Part shown: positions 1 to 8,526 of the stretch, piece by piece
Layout: every line of letters begins with the position of its first letter
How positions within the stretch are numbered: the first letter of the stretch is position 1
Assembly: GCA_024742405.1 (NCBI GenBank)
Contig: JANSYP010000001.1
Span: 1,426,001-1,490,000 of the forward strand
Direction of reading: 5' to 3'
Source of the DNA: Paracoccaceae bacterium
GTDB taxonomy: Bacteria; Pseudomonadota; Alphaproteobacteria; Rhodobacterales; Rhodobacteraceae
Length of the DNA: 64,000 nt
The notes under the pieces: generated by a model
The model's input: the letters and a program-made list of their open reading frames with translations, nothing else
What the model was told of the DNA's origin: nothing
The model's database searches: none
Made by a program: the position numbers and the translations under genes

Positions 1-693
1 GAACATGTGGCGATCATTATGGACGGCAACGGTCGCTGGGCCACGCGGCGCGGCATGCCGCGGCTCTATGGCCACCGCTCGGGCGCGCGCCGGGTGCGCG
101 AGGTCGTCCGCGCCTGCCCGGATCTGGGCGTGCGCTACCTGACGCTTTATGCCTTTTCCACCGAGAACTGGAAACGCGCGCCGACCGAGGTCGAGGGGCT
201 GATGGCGCTGTTTCACCGCTATATCACCTCCGAGACAACCGAACTGATTGACAGCGGTGTGCGCGTCCGCTTCATCGGGGATCGCACGAAGCTCGACCCC
301 AAGCTCGTGTCGCTCATGACCCAGCTCGAGGCGGATACGAAACCCAACGATCTGCTGCATCTGACCATCGCATTGAACTATGGCGCGCGCGACGAGATCG
401 TACGCGCGTCTGCGCGGATGGCCGAGGCCGTGCGCAGCGGCTGCCTGCTTCCGGACGACATCGATGGCGACACGATCTGCGGTTATCTCGACACCGCCGA
501 CCTGCCGGATCCGGACCTCGTGATCCGCACGTCGGGCGAAACGCGGGTGTCGAACTTCCTGCTCTGGCAGTCGGCCTATGCGGAGTATGCCTTCACCCCA
601 GTGCTCTGGCCCGACTTCACGGCCGCCGATTTCGGGGAAATCCTGTTGTCCTACGGAGCCCGCGAACGCAGATACGGCGCCGTCGCGCAATGA
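1..693 (+). CDS. uppS: Undecaprenyl diphosphate synthase (5' truncated by window edge)
   Basis: Cis-prenyltransferase that elongates farnesyl diphosphate with isopentenyl diphosphate to C55 undecaprenyl diphosphate, the lipid carrier for peptidoglycan and O-antigen. The frame is open from the first base and reads EHVAIIMDGNGRW, so the true start is just upstream of the window; the GTG at 7 is not the start. The MDGNGRW motif carries the catalytic Asp, and the C-terminal RTSGE...SNFLLWQ...YAEYAF block holds the substrate-binding Arg, Ser and Glu residues. It overlaps cdsA by four bases (ATGA) and heads the envelope operon. Family assignment is certain; only the first residues are missing. Confidence 0.96.
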   Translation, partial: EHVAIIMDGNGRWATRRGMPRLYGHRSGARRVREVVRACPDLGVRYLTLYAFSTENWKRAPTEVEGLMALFHRYITSETTELIDSGVRVRFIGDRTKLDPKLVSLMTQLEADTKPNDLLHLTIALNYGARDEIVRASARMAEAVRSGCLLPDDIDGDTICGYLDTADLPDPDLVIRTSGETRVSNFLLWQSAYAEYAFTPVLWPDFTAADFGEILLSYGARERRYGAVAQ

Positions 694-1499
694 CGCCGCA
701 CACCGGCGCGCCGAAGACGCCCGGCCGATGGAGCGATCTGCGCCGCAGGGCGGTTTCCGCCATCGTTCTGGGCGGGCTCGGCATCGCCGCGATCTGGGCT
801 GGCGGTCTGTGGTTCACCGCGTTCACCGCGGCGGCCGTCGGCACCATGGTCTTTGAGCTGGCCGGGATGCTCGGCAGTCCCGTGCGGCGCCGTCTGGGCT
901 TCATGGCGGGGGGGGCCTGTCTGGCCGTGGCGCTGCTGCCGGCGGGGTGGGGTCTGCCTTTTCTGATGCTGCCGGCGATCTTTGGCGCCAACGAGGTCGC
1001 CCGCGACCGGTTGCCCTTTGCGCTCTTCACCGTCTTGATCGTTCTGGCCGGCTATGGCCTGATCCATCTGCGGGACGACATCGGAACGCTCTGGCTCGTG
1101 TGGCTGGTCCTGATCGTCGTGGCGACGGATGTGTTCGGCTACTTTGCCGGGCGGCTGATCGGCGGGCCGAAATTCTGGCCCCAGATCAGCCCGAAAAAGA
1201 CCTGGGCCGGGACGGTCGCAGGCTGGATCGGGGCAGGGGGGATCGGCGTGGCATATGTCTATTGGGCGGGCGCACAGCCGCAGATCATCGGGATCAGCAT
1301 GGCGATGTCGATGGCGGCCCAGTTCGGCGATATCGCTGAAAGCGCACTCAAACGGCGCGCCGGCGTCAAGGACAGCTCCAACCTGATCCCGGGCCATGGC
1401 GGGTTCTTTGACCGGTTCGACGGGGTGCTGGGCGCGGCTGTGTTTCTGTTGCTGATCGAACGGGTCGCGGAGCTGCCGCTGATCTTCGGGACGGGCTGA
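690..1499 (+). CDS. cdsA: Phosphatidate cytidylyltransferase
   Basis: Integral inner-membrane enzyme converting phosphatidic acid and CTP to CDP-diacylglycerol, the branch point for phospholipid synthesis. The 269-residue protein has several hydrophobic segments. Near the C-terminus (about residues 218-248) it carries the CDP-diglyceride synthetase signature: SALKR, then VKDSSNLIPGHGG, then FDRFD. The start ATG overlaps the uppS stop as ATGA, which implies translational coupling. The next gene, dxr, begins four bases after its stop. The uppS-cdsA-dxr-rseP-bamA order is the standard proteobacterial arrangement. Confidence 0.96.
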   Translation: MTPHTGAPKTPGRWSDLRRRAVSAIVLGGLGIAAIWAGGLWFTAFTAAAVGTMVFELAGMLGSPVRRRLGFMAGGACLAVALLPAGWGLPFLMLPAIFGANEVARDRLPFALFTVLIVLAGYGLIHLRDDIGTLWLVWLVLIVVATDVFGYFAGRLIGGPKFWPQISPKKTWAGTVAGWIGAGGIGVAYVYWAGAQPQIIGISMAMSMAAQFGDIAESALKRRAGVKDSSNLIPGHGGFFDRFDGVLGAAVFLLLIERVAELPLIFGTG

Positions 1500-1503
1500 G
1501 CCG

Positions 1504-2700
1504 GTGCGGCGGGTGTCGATCTTCGGCTCCACGGGCTCTATCGGGGTCAATACCGTCGATCTTATCGCGCGGGATCGCAACGCCTATGAGGTGGTTGCGC
1601 TGACCGGCGGCGCCAATATCGCAACACTGGCAGAGCAGGCGCGAACGCTTGGGGCCGAGATTGCGGTCACCGCCTATCCGGGCAAGCTCGGGGAGCTGCG
1701 CGCGGCGCTTGCGGGCTCCGGCGTCGAAGCCGCGGCGGGCGCGGACGCCCTGCTGGAAGCCGCCGACCGGCCCGCCGACTGGATTATGTCCGCCATCGTC
1801 GGGGCCGCGGGGCTGCCTCCGGGTCTGCGCGCGCTCCGCCACGGCACGACTTTGGCGCTGGCCAACAAGGAAAGCCTGGTCTGCGCCGGACCCCTGTTGC
1901 TGGCGACCGCGCGCGCGCACGGCGCACGCATCCTTCCGGTGGACAGCGAGCATTCGGCGGTCTTCCAGGCACTGGTGGGCGAGGACATTGATGCGGTCGA
2001 GCGGATCGTGATCACAGCCTCCGGCGGTGCATTCCGCGACTGGCCGCTGGAGCGGCTGGCCGGCGCGACGCTGCAGGAGGCCTCCACCCACCCGAACTGG
2101 GACATGGGTCAGCGGATCACGATCGACAGCGCGTCCATGTTTAACAAAGGCCTGGAGCTGATTGAAACAAAAGAATACTTTGCCGTCGATCCGGCGCGGA
2201 TCGAGGCCATCGTGCATCCCGAAAGCCTGATCCATGCGCTGGTCGGGTTCAAGGACGGCGCGCTGATGGCCCATGTCGGTCCGCCGGATATGCGCCATGC
2301 CATCGGCTATGCGCTGCACTGGCCGGAGCGGCGGAGCCTGCCGGTCCAGCGGCTCGATCTGGCGGCCATCGGGACGATGAGCTTTCGCGCGCCTTGCGAT
2401 GCGCGCTACCCCGCGCTGCGGCTGGCGCGCGAGGTGATGGAGACGGGCGGCATGGCCGGCGCGGTCTTCAACGGGGCCAAGGAACGGGCGCTCGATCATT
2501 TCATCGCCGGGCGATGCGGCTTTACCGAAATGGCGGCTCTCGTGGCGGAAGCGCTCGCAGAAGTGAGTGGTGACAGTGTGATCCACGCCGACATTACCCT
2601 TGATAACGTCCGCGCAGTGGACCAAATGGCCCGACAGGCGGCGGATGCGGCGTTGCCGCGTGTGACCAAGGCGGACGGCGTGCAGGCGGCCCCCGCCTGA
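1504..2700 (+). CDS. dxr: 1-deoxy-D-xylulose 5-phosphate reductoisomerase
   Basis: Second enzyme of the MEP isoprenoid pathway: NADPH-dependent rearrangement and reduction of DXP to 2-C-methyl-D-erythritol 4-phosphate in the cytoplasm. GTG start four bases after cdsA. The N-terminus has the Rossmann motif IFGSTGSIG. Further in are NKESLV, the metal and substrate loop VDSEHSAVFQ and, around residues 215-220, the conserved FNKGLELIE segment. At 398 residues the length matches the family norm. It supplies isoprenoid precursor for the UppS product encoded upstream. Confidence 0.97.
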   Translation: MRRVSIFGSTGSIGVNTVDLIARDRNAYEVVALTGGANIATLAEQARTLGAEIAVTAYPGKLGELRAALAGSGVEAAAGADALLEAADRPADWIMSAIVGAAGLPPGLRALRHGTTLALANKESLVCAGPLLLATARAHGARILPVDSEHSAVFQALVGEDIDAVERIVITASGGAFRDWPLERLAGATLQEASTHPNWDMGQRITIDSASMFNKGLELIETKEYFAVDPARIEAIVHPESLIHALVGFKDGALMAHVGPPDMRHAIGYALHWPERRSLPVQRLDLAAIGTMSFRAPCDARYPALRLAREVMETGGMAGAVFNGAKERALDHFIAGRCGFTEMAALVAEALAEVSGDSVIHADITLDNVRAVDQMARQAADAALPRVTKADGVQAAPA

Positions 2701-2728
2701 CACTCCCGCCTGACAGGACGGAGGTCCC

Positions 2729-4063
2729 TTGGACATCATCGGGTTGATCCCAAGTTTCGGCGGCGTGATCTGGACGATTGCCGCTTTTGTCGTGGCGCTG
2801 TCCGTCATCGTCGCGGTCCACGAATACGGCCATTACATCGTCGGGCGCTGGTGCGGGATCCATGCCGAGGTGTTCTCGCTTGGGTTCGGTCCGCGGCTCG
2901 CCACCTGGCGCGACAAACGCGGGACGCTCTGGCAGATCGCGGCGCTGCCCTTGGGCGGCTATGTCAAATTCATGGGCGACAGCGATGCGGCGAGCGGGGC
3001 TGATGGCGAAGCGCTGAACGCGATGGACGACGAGACCCGCCGCCAGACCATGCATGGCGCGCCGCTCTGGGCGCGGGCGCTGACGGTTGCCGCGGGTCCC
3101 GCATTCAATTTCGCGCTCTCCATCGCGATTTTCGCCGGAATCATCCTGGTGCAGGGCGAGGCGCGCGCGCCGCTGACCGTGGAGAGCCTCAAGCCGATGC
3201 CGAGCGAGACGCAAGAGCTGCGCCCCGGCGACCGGATCGTCGCGATCAACAGCGGCGAAGTTCCTGATTTCGATGGGTTCTCGGCGTTTGTGCAAGATCT
3301 GCCGCGGGCCCCCACGCTCGACTATACCGTGTTGCGCGACGGCAGCGAAATCGACGTGGCCGGGCCCTATCCCTATCCGCCGATCGTCGACGCGGTGACG
3401 CCTCAGTCGGCAGCGCAGGATGCCGGGCTGAAAGCGGGCGATGTGATCACGGCGGTGGGTGGCGTGCCGATTTCCTCCTTCGAGGATCTGCGCAGCGCGG
3501 TTCTGATCTCCGAAGGGGCGCCGATCGAGCTGACCGTCTGGCGTGCGGGCGACAGTTTCGACCTGACGCTCAGCCCGCGCCGGATGGACGTGCCGACAGA
3601 TGACGGGTTCGAGCAGCGCTATCTGATCGGCGTGTCGGGCGGTCTGTTCTTTGAGCCGGAAACCGTGTCGCCGGGGGTTTTCGCGGCGCTCGGGCGCGGC
3701 GTCACCCAGACCGTATTCATCATCGAACAGTCGCTGTCGGGTGTGTGGCACATGGTCACCGGCGCGATATCGAGCTGCAATCTACAGGGGCCCATCGGCA
3801 TCGCCGAGACCTCGGGCGCAGCAGCAAGCCAGGGGCTGGTGAACTTCATCTGGTTCATCGCGGTGCTGTCGACGGCGGTCGGACTGATCAACCTCTTTCC
3901 GATCCCCGTGCTCGATGGCGGCCATCTGGTGTTTCACGCCTATGAGGCCGTTGCCGGACATCCGCCAAGCGACCGTGCCCTGCGGGTGCTGATGGCCGGG
4001 GGGCTTGCGCTGATCCTCACCCTGATGGTTTTTGCGGTGACAAACGACCTGTTTTGCCCCTAA
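2729..4063 (+). CDS. rseP: RIP metalloprotease RseP (site-2 protease)
   Basis: Intramembrane zinc metalloprotease that cleaves transmembrane anti-sigma factors and leftover signal peptides within the inner membrane. The zinc motif HEYGH lies at residues 31-35 in the first transmembrane helix, and the second active-site motif FPIPVLDGGHL sits near the C-terminus. Two PDZ-like regions occupy the centre (for example around PQSAAQDAGLKAGDVI). TTG start preceded by GGAGG five bases upstream. At 444 residues it is close to E. coli RseP. It is followed by a structured gap and then bamA, as in many proteobacteria. Confidence 0.95.
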   Translation: MDIIGLIPSFGGVIWTIAAFVVALSVIVAVHEYGHYIVGRWCGIHAEVFSLGFGPRLATWRDKRGTLWQIAALPLGGYVKFMGDSDAASGADGEALNAMDDETRRQTMHGAPLWARALTVAAGPAFNFALSIAIFAGIILVQGEARAPLTVESLKPMPSETQELRPGDRIVAINSGEVPDFDGFSAFVQDLPRAPTLDYTVLRDGSEIDVAGPYPYPPIVDAVTPQSAAQDAGLKAGDVITAVGGVPISSFEDLRSAVLISEGAPIELTVWRAGDSFDLTLSPRRMDVPTDDGFEQRYLIGVSGGLFFEPETVSPGVFAALGRGVTQTVFIIEQSLSGVWHMVTGAISSCNLQGPIGIAETSGAAASQGLVNFIWFIAVLSTAVGLINLFPIPVLDGGHLVFHAYEAVAGHPPSDRALRVLMAGGLALILTLMVFAVTNDLFCP

Positions 4064-4085
4064 GGCACCCGTGAGGCATAGCTGA

Positions 4086-4132
4086 CCTGCGGCACGACCG
4101 CCGCAGGGCGCGCAAATCGGCGCTGATTGCGC
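4086..4132 (+). terminator. Tandem hairpins in the rseP-bamA gap
   Basis: Two adjacent inverted repeats lie 22 bases after the rseP stop. The first is perfect: CCTGCGGC at 4086-4093 pairs with GCCGCAGG at 4100-4107 around a six-base loop. The second pairs GCGCAA plus TC (4110-4118, one bulged A) with GATTGCGC (4125-4132). No run of T follows, so this is not a textbook intrinsic terminator. It could attenuate read-through, stabilise the upstream mRNA 3' end, or act as a REP-like element. Confidence 0.45.
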
Positions 4133-4140
4133 CTCGTGCT

Positions 4141-4169
4141 TTGACAAATCACCGGGTCTTGCCTACCCA
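4141..4169 (+). promoter_or_regulatory. Candidate bamA promoter
   Basis: A perfect TTGACA hexamer at 4141-4146 directly follows the hairpin pair. With a 17-base spacer the -10 would be TACCCA at 4164-4169, a poor match, so the assignment rests on the -35 and on position about 70 bases before the bamA ATG. It would let bamA and the downstream lipid A genes be transcribed independently of uppS-rseP. Confidence 0.35.
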
Positions 4170-4210
4170 CTTGCCCCAAAGACTAGAAAAAACGGGCAGA
4201 GGACGCGCAG

Positions 4211-6514
4211 ATGTTGTGGTTCGGGCGGATCAGGTGGTCAACGGTATGGGTGGCGGCAATCCTGTCGCTGGGGCTGATCTGGGCGCTGCCGGCGGTGCCC
4301 CAGACAGTGACCTTTTCGTCGATCGAGGTGCGGGGCAACGAGCGGGTCGAGGATGCGACCGTGCTGTCCTTCGCGGGCATAACGCCGGGCCAGCCGATCA
4401 CGGCCGGGCAGCTCAATTCGGCCTATCAGCGGATACTGGCGTCGAATCTCTTCGAGGCGGTTGAAATCGACACCCGCGGCGGGCGTCTTGTCATTGACGT
4501 CGACGAATTCCCGACGATCAACGAGATCTCGATCGAGGGCAACCGGCGGATCAATGACGAGGTCCTGCTGGAACTGGTGCGGTCCCAGCCGCGCCGCGTC
4601 TACAGCCCGGCGCAAGCCGAGGCCGATGCCCGCACGCTGACCGAAGCGTACCGCGAGGCCGGCCGGCTGGCCGCGACCGTGCAGCCCAAGATCATAGCGC
4701 GCAGTCAGAACAGGGTCGATCTGGTCTTTGAAGTGGTCGAAGGCGCCGTGGTGGAGATCGAACGGATCGGCTTTGTCGGCAACCGCAGCTATTCGGACCG
4801 CCGCTTGCGGCAGGTTCTGGCGACCAAGCAGGCGGGGATTTTCCGCCAGGTCATCCAGCGCGACACGTTCCTTGAAGACCGGCTCCAGTTCGACCAGCAA
4901 CTGCTGTCAGACTTCTATCTATCCCGCGGGTTCATTGATTTCGACGTGGTCTCGGTAACGTCGGAGTTTTCGCGCGAACGCAACGGGTTTTTCATCACGT
5001 TCAACCTGCGCGAGGGTCAGCGCTACGAGCTGGGCAACATCCGTGTCACCACCGATCTGCCGGGCGTCGATCCCGAGCGCTATCGCGACATTCTGCGCAT
5101 CCGCAGCGGCCAGACCTATTCGCCGACGCTGATCGAGGACAGCGTCGCGCGCATCGAACGCAAGGCGATCCAGGACCGCCTGGATTTCGTCCGCGTCGTG
5201 CCGCAGATCGAGCGCGACAACCAGAACCGTCTGCTCAACGTCACCTTCGAGATGGAACGCGGCCCGCGCATCTTTGTCGAACGCATCGATATCGAGGGCA
5301 ACGCGACCACGCTGGACCGGGTGATCCGCCAGCAGTTTCGCGTCGTCGAGGGCGATCCGTTCAACCCGCGCGAAATCCAGCAGGCGGCCGCGCGGATCCG
5401 CGCGCTCGGCTATTTCTCGCAATCCAATGTCGACACCCGCGAAGGCACGACGCCGGACCGCGTCATCGTCGATGTCGATGTCGAAGAGCAGCCCACGGGC
5501 TCGCTCAGCTTCGGCATCAACTTTTCCTTCGGCGATGGTGTTGGGCTCGCCTTCGGCCTGACGGAGCGCAACTTCCTCGGCCGCGGCCAGATCCTGGCCT
5601 TCCAACTCGGCTTCGGGGCGGACAATGCCGACACCTCGCTGACCTTCACCGATCCCTATCTGTTCGGCCGGGACCTCGTGGGGGCGGCGAGCATCTATTA
5701 CCGGACCACGAACCAGTTCGCCCAGGACTTCAACACGCAACAGCTCGGCTTCGAACCGGGCCTGAACTTCCCGCTGAGCGAAAACGGACGTCTCGGGCTG
5801 CGCTACCGGATCTCTCAGGACGAGATCAGCGATGTGACGATTTTCAGCTCTGCCATCCTGCGCGAGGAAGAAGGCAGCAAGCTGACCTCTGCGGTGGGCT
5901 ATACCTATTCCTATGACACGCGTCGCGTCGGGCTGAACCCGAACGCGGGGATCAATTTCGAGTTCAGCCAGGATTTCGCCGGGGTCGGGGGCGATGTGGA
6001 ATATATCCGCACCCAGGCCTCGTTGACCGGGGAAACCAAGCTCTTCCGGGAAGAGGTCGGCCTGACTGTTTCGCTGAGCGGAGGCGATCTGACCTCGCTG
6101 GGCGATACCGACAGCCGCATTCTCGACCGCTACACGGCGGGCGGACGCGTGCGCGGCTTTGACCGCAACGGCCTCGGCCCGCGGGATCTCGCGGCTCCGA
6201 ACGAAGACGCGCTCGGCGGCAACCGGTTCGTTGCCTTCTCGATCGAGGCTGACTTTCCGCTCGGCTTGCCGGAAGAATACGGTATACGAGGCGGCGTCTT
6301 CTTCGATGCCGGGTCGGTTTGGGACCTCGACAACAATATCGGAACCGACGGTGTGCCGGTCGATGACAGTTTCATCCTGCGTTCGGTGATCGGCGCGTCG
6401 ATCTTCTGGACGACGCCGATCGGCCCGCTCCGGTTCGATTTCACCGCGCCGCTCCAGAGCGAGTCCTATGATGACACCCGGAACTTTGACGTCACGATCA
6501 ACAGCCGCTTCTAG
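4211..6514 (+). CDS. bamA: Outer membrane protein assembly factor BamA
   Basis: Central subunit of the BAM complex that folds and inserts beta-barrel proteins into the outer membrane. The N-terminus is a signal peptide (Met-Leu-Trp, basic residues, then a hydrophobic stretch ending at about AVPQT). POTRA repeats follow to about residue 345, recognisable by recurring I-x-G-N segments such as VRGNERVED, IEGNRRIND, FVGNRSYSD and IEGNATTLD. The remainder is a 16-strand Omp85 barrel ending in the typical C-terminal Phe (INSRF). Length 767 is normal. The next gene starts inside its last 47 bases. Confidence 0.97.
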   Translation: MLWFGRIRWSTVWVAAILSLGLIWALPAVPQTVTFSSIEVRGNERVEDATVLSFAGITPGQPITAGQLNSAYQRILASNLFEAVEIDTRGGRLVIDVDEFPTINEISIEGNRRINDEVLLELVRSQPRRVYSPAQAEADARTLTEAYREAGRLAATVQPKIIARSQNRVDLVFEVVEGAVVEIERIGFVGNRSYSDRRLRQVLATKQAGIFRQVIQRDTFLEDRLQFDQQLLSDFYLSRGFIDFDVVSVTSEFSRERNGFFITFNLREGQRYELGNIRVTTDLPGVDPERYRDILRIRSGQTYSPTLIEDSVARIERKAIQDRLDFVRVVPQIERDNQNRLLNVTFEMERGPRIFVERIDIEGNATTLDRVIRQQFRVVEGDPFNPREIQQAAARIRALGYFSQSNVDTREGTTPDRVIVDVDVEEQPTGSLSFGINFSFGDGVGLAFGLTERNFLGRGQILAFQLGFGADNADTSLTFTDPYLFGRDLVGAASIYYRTTNQFAQDFNTQQLGFEPGLNFPLSENGRLGLRYRISQDEISDVTIFSSAILREEEGSKLTSAVGYTYSYDTRRVGLNPNAGINFEFSQDFAGVGGDVEYIRTQASLTGETKLFREEVGLTVSLSGGDLTSLGDTDSRILDRYTAGGRVRGFDRNGLGPRDLAAPNEDALGGNRFVAFSIEADFPLGLPEEYGIRGGVFFDAGSVWDLDNNIGTDGVPVDDSFILRSVIGASIFWTTPIGPLRFDFTAPLQSESYDDTRNFDVTINSRF

Positions 6515-7151
6515 CGCAGCCGCGGCGGCCCTGGGCGTCCTGACGCTCGCGGCTGCCGGGGCCGCGCGCGCGCAGGATCAACCGTTGGGTCCGGTCGTGG
6601 AAGCGCCGGGCCCACCGGTGGCCGCGGAGGATCCGGCCGCTCTGGGCAGTCCCGTTCTGACGCTGGATCAGGATGCGCTGTTTTCGGGGTCGGCCTTCGG
6701 CCAGCGGGTGCAGCAGGCGCTGCAGCGCGACCGCGCAGCGCTGGCACAGGAAAACCGGCGGATCGAGGCCGAGCTGGTCGAAGAGGAGCTCGCGCTGACG
6801 CAACAGCGTGAGACCACCCCCCCCGAAGAGTTTGCAGAGCTGGCCAACGCCTTTGATCGCAAGGTCCAGCAGGTGCGCGAGACTCAGGACGGCAAGTCGA
6901 TCCAGTTGCAGCAGCGGCTGGAGCAGGAACGCCAGACCTTTCTGGCAGAGGCCGGTCCGGTGATCGCGACCCTGGTGCGCCGCCGCGGTGCGTTCGTCGT
7001 GCTGGACCGCAGCGTGATCCTGCTGTCCTTCGAGGGCGTGGACATCACCGAAGAGGCCATTGCGGCCATCGACGCGGCCATCGGCAGCGGCAGCAGCGAA
7101 AAGCTCGCCCCGCCGGCGCAGCTGTCGCGTCCCGATGGCGAGGGCGAGTAG
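6468..7151 (+). CDS. Skp/OmpH family periplasmic chaperone
   Basis: Periplasmic holdase that carries unfolded outer-membrane proteins to BamA, encoded immediately upstream. The N-terminus is an Ala-rich signal peptide ending near ARAQDQ. The middle (about residues 75-160) is a long charged Gln/Glu/Arg coiled coil typical of the tentacle helices of Skp, followed by a beta segment with FVVLDRSVILLSF. The chosen ATG gives a 47-base overlap with bamA. An alternative TTG at 6486 would shorten the leader by six residues and still leave a good signal peptide. Family is clear from shape and context; the exact start is not. Confidence 0.86.
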   Translation: MMTPGTLTSRSTAASSAAAAALGVLTLAAAGAARAQDQPLGPVVEAPGPPVAAEDPAALGSPVLTLDQDALFSGSAFGQRVQQALQRDRAALAQENRRIEAELVEEELALTQQRETTPPEEFAELANAFDRKVQQVRETQDGKSIQLQQRLEQERQTFLAEAGPVIATLVRRRGAFVVLDRSVILLSFEGVDITEEAIAAIDAAIGSGSSEKLAPPAQLSRPDGEGE

Positions 7152-7240
7152 CCCGCAGGTCGGACCGCGCCGTGGCGCTTGTGCCGCTGGGGCCGGCTTG
7201 CTAGTGACGGCGCCGACGCGAGGGGGGCAGGACAACAATC

Positions 7241-7720
7241 ATGACCGAGCAGACAGAAACCGCCGCGATCCCGGAAACCGCGGATATCGATCTGATCCAG
7301 CGGGTGATCCCGCACCGCTATCCGTTTTTGCTGATCGACCGGGTCGAGCAGATCGTGCCGAACAAGTCGGCCATCGGGATCAAGTGCGTGACCGTGAACG
7401 AGCCGCATTTCACCGGCCATTTCCCAACCGCGCCGATCATGCCGGGCGTTCTGATCGTCGAGGCGATCGCGCAGACCTCGTCGGTGATGGTGGGGCTCTC
7501 GCTCGGTCTCGTGGGCAAGAACGCGTTGGTCTACTTCATGGGCATCGAGAAGTGCAAGTTTCGCCGCAAGGTGGTACCGGGCGACGTGCTGGAGCTGCAT
7601 ATCACGGCGCTGCGCGGTGGCGGCAAGGTCTGGAAGCTCGCCGCCGAGGCCAAGGTCGGTGAAGAGATCGCCTGCACCTGTGAGGTCATGGCGATGATCG
7701 ACGTGCCGAAGGACGCCTGA
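7241..7720 (+). CDS. fabZ: 3-hydroxyacyl-ACP dehydratase FabZ
   Basis: Hot-dog-fold dehydratase that removes water from 3-hydroxyacyl-ACP in the elongation cycle. It competes with LpxA for 3-hydroxymyristoyl-ACP and so helps balance phospholipid and lipid A. Diagnostic motifs are [19 protein letters not shown] with the catalytic His, and [11 protein letters not shown] with the catalytic Glu. At 159 residues the length is typical. It lies two bases before the lpxA GTG, keeping the classic fabZ-lpxA pair. Confidence 0.96.
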   Translation: MTEQTETAAIPETADIDLIQRVIPHRYPFLLIDRVEQIVPNKSAIGIKCVTVNEPHFTGHFPTAPIMPGVLIVEAIAQTSSVMVGLSLGLVGKNALVYFMGIEKCKFRRKVVPGDVLELHITALRGGGKVWKLAAEAKVGEEIACTCEVMAMIDVPKDA

Positions 7721-7722
7721 GC

Positions 7723-8520
7723 GTGGGCATCGACGCCTCGGCAGAGGTTCATCCATCGGCGATCGTCGAGGAGGGCGCCACGGTCGGTGCAGGCTGCCAG
7801 ATCGGTCCGTTCAGCATTGTCGGGCCCAAGGTCAAGCTGGGCGCGGGCGTTGTGCTCAAGAGCCACGCGGTGGTGACTGGTCTGACCGAGGTCGGCGACG
7901 AAACGGTGGTCTTTCCCGGCGCGGTCGTAGGCGAGATCCCCCAGGACCTGAAGTTCCGCGGCGAGGAAACCCGGCTGGTCGTGGGCAAGCGCAACCGCAT
8001 CCGCGAGGGCGCGACGCTGAACACCGGGACCGAAGGCGGCGGTGGCGTCACCCGCATTGGCGACGATTGCCTGCTGATGACCGGGGCCCATGTCGGCCAT
8101 GACGCGCAGGTCGGCGATCGCGTTGTGATCGCCAATCAGACGGCGCTCGCGGGCCACTGCATCGTCGGCGACGATGTAATCATCGGCGGGCTGAGCGGCA
8201 TTCATCAGCATGTCCGGCTGGGGCGCGGCGCGATCATCGGCGCGCTGACCATGGTGACCCATGACGTCATTCCCTACGGGCTGGTTCATGCCTCGCGCGG
8301 GGAGCTGGAGGGGCTGAACCTGGTGGGTCTGCGCCGGCGCGGTGCTGACAGGGCCGAGATCGAGGCGCTGCGTGCGGCCTACAAACATCTGGCCGAAGCC
8401 GATGGCGCGTTCATGGACCGCGCCCGCGCGCTGTCGGATCGGGCCGAGACACCGCAGGTGCGCGAGATCGTGGAATTCATCCTCGGCCATACCGACCGCT
8501 CCTTTCTGACCCCGCGGTAG
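7723..8520 (+). CDS. lpxA: UDP-N-acetylglucosamine acyltransferase LpxA
   Basis: First enzyme of lipid A synthesis: transfers a 3-hydroxyacyl chain from ACP to the 3-OH of UDP-GlcNAc. The N-terminal two thirds are left-handed beta-helix hexapeptide repeats (VHPSAIVEEGATVG and onward). The catalytic His lies in GAHVGHDAQVGD. The helical C-terminal domain ends with ILGHTDRSFLTPR. GTG start two bases after fabZ. Length 265 agrees with the family. The gene sits in the usual fabZ-lpxA-lpxI-lpxB order of alphaproteobacteria. Confidence 0.96.
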   Translation: MGIDASAEVHPSAIVEEGATVGAGCQIGPFSIVGPKVKLGAGVVLKSHAVVTGLTEVGDETVVFPGAVVGEIPQDLKFRGEETRLVVGKRNRIREGATLNTGTEGGGGVTRIGDDCLLMTGAHVGHDAQVGDRVVIANQTALAGHCIVGDDVIIGGLSGIHQHVRLGRGAIIGALTMVTHDVIPYGLVHASRGELEGLNLVGLRRRGADRAEIEALRAAYKHLAEADGAFMDRARALSDRAETPQVREIVEFILGHTDRSFLTPR

Positions 8521-8526
8521 GGCGAG

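Noticed and set aside
1366-2808. Long antisense frame across dxr
   Set aside because: Shadow of a GC-rich coding gene; Arg/Gly-rich with no recognisable domain, and dxr is certain.
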